NCBI GenBank assembly: GCA_028456385.1
Contig: JALNQF010000325.1
Span: 1 to 47,054 of the forward strand
Source of the DNA: Ophiosphaerella korrae
Lineage: Eukaryota > Ascomycota > Dothideomycetes > Pleosporales > Phaeosphaeriaceae
Direction of reading: 5' to 3'
DNA: 47,054 bases
Shown: in pieces, positions 46,480-47,054 of the stretch
Layout: each line of letters begins with the position of its first letter
How positions within the stretch are numbered: position 1 is the stretch's first letter
The notes under the pieces: generated by a model
The model's database searches: none
Seen by the model: only the letters and a program-made list of their open reading frames with translations
What the model was told of the DNA's origin: nothing
Position numbers and translations under genes: made by a program

Positions 46480-46676
46480 TATAATAAAGTCCCTTGTTAT
46501 TAACTATAAGTAACCTTTTAGAAAGTATTAGTAGATTAGAAAGTAATAATAAAAGCTTATATAGTAATTAAGTAATAACTATAAATAATAGTTAATTTAT
46601 ATATATAATATTAAGTATTAGCGTTTTAAGTTAGAGATTAGATTACTAATACTATACTAATAATACGTATTACTAT
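46480..46676 (-). repeat. LTR K of Gyp-alpha, cut by G
   Basis: The first half of a minus-orientation LTR (tataataaagtcccttgttattaac...aatacgtattactat), ended by the insertion of Gyp-beta G at 46677. Because the left flank is not the usual internal start, K is a 3' or solo LTR inserted in J. Confidence 0.7.
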
Positions 46677-47054
46677 TATAAGGAAGTTATCTCTTATATC
46701 TTTTATTTTCGCACTAATATTAGTAAGTTTATAACTTACTAATATTTAACTACCTTTCTACTTTTAGTTAGCGCTTAGTAAGCTACTAGGTATATATACC
46801 TAGTACTTACTTAGATAGCTTTATCTACTATTTACTCTTTTTAGTTAATTATTAAAACTACTTTATTAAGTTATCTTACGTAAAGTCTACTTTATATAAT
46901 AGTAGATCTCTATAAATATTTTACTTTTATAAGCCTTTCTATAACTTAAAACTATACTAGTAGCTTTTTTACTTATACTAGAGTTACTATAAAATAGCTA
47001 ATTATAGCTAACTCTTAATTAAGCCTAGCTAGCTAAAAAGAACTATACTACTAG
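46677..47054 (+). mobile_element. Gyp-beta copy G: 5' LTR (to 46896) and start of gag region
   Basis: The LTR at 46677-46896 is the reverse complement of 30159-30378 at similar length, with the same palindrome aggtatatatacct. The following 158 bp match the leader and gag start of E (reverse complement of about 30001-30158). The element runs off the right edge. It is inserted in LTR K, with actat before it. Confidence 0.85.

Noticed and set aside
1..47054. Mitochondrial or organelle DNA, suggested by the high A+T
   Set aside because: The A+T comes from CpA to TpA change in nuclear LTR and DNA transposons; there are no organelle genes, tRNAs or rRNAs.

Overview
The window is a solid block of nested, dead transposable elements from a filamentous ascomycete (Pezizomycotina). 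It has been hit hard by repeat-induced point mutation (RIP, which turns CpA into TpA on either strand). The base composition is extremely TA-rich. CA and TG dinucleotides are almost absent, while CG survives. Nearly every CAA, CAG and TGG codon in the old reading frames has become a stop. The result is AT-rich heterochromatin of the kind found in AT isochores or pericentromeres. I see no host gene, tRNA, rRNA or CRISPR array. Genes were recognised by reading through RIP stops and matching remaining motifs, so all proteins are pseudogenes. Species cannot be named from this sequence.

Element names used below. Gyp-alpha is a chromodomain Ty3/Gypsy element of about 7 kb (copies A, B, C, D, I, J, K, L, P, Q and S1). 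Gyp-beta is a larger chromodomain Ty3/Gypsy element of about 8.6 kb (E and G). LTR-gamma has a 278-bp LTR (solo copy F, interrupted element M). Cop-1 is a Ty1/Copia element (H). Fot-1 is a Fot1/pogo DNA transposon (R). Mar-1 is a Tc1/mariner end (N). A short hAT-like insert sits inside Q.

Layout. 1-666 is the 3' end of Mar-1 N, inserted in C. 669-3923 is C (minus strand), carrying solo LTR S1. 3924-4943 and 18980-19474 are the two exposed parts of M (minus). A (4944-18979, plus) sits inside M, and B (8315-15343, plus) sits inside A. 19475-21507 and 30379-33344 are the two halves of D (minus), split by E (21508-30378, minus), which holds solo LTR F. 33345-34914 is L (minus), split by D. 34915-35210 is P, split by L. 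From 35211 rightward comes the 3' end of I (minus). Its LTR was split by Fot-1 R (35313-44820), which in turn holds solo LTR Q and Cop-1 H (36349-43094). 45161-46676 is a stack of Gyp-alpha 3' ends (I, J, K). 46677 to the end is the start of Gyp-beta G.

Insertion order follows from who interrupts whom. One chain is six deep: P, L, D, M, A, B. Target-site duplications support six insertions exactly or nearly: A (tatat), B (gataa), H (gttta), Q (tttac), F (tgtag) and E (atttt/attct). Both Gypsy families end pol with a chromodomain, which in chromoviruses reads heterochromatin marks; this fits their repeated landing in the same block. The least ordinary signals are three. First, tandem hairpins in the Gyp-alpha LTRs have stems that change between copies while pairing and a CTTAGT loop are kept. 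Second, antisense coding-like frames lie between pol and the 3' LTR in Gyp-alpha and Cop-1. Third, the RIP pattern shows clear sequence-context and strand biases.
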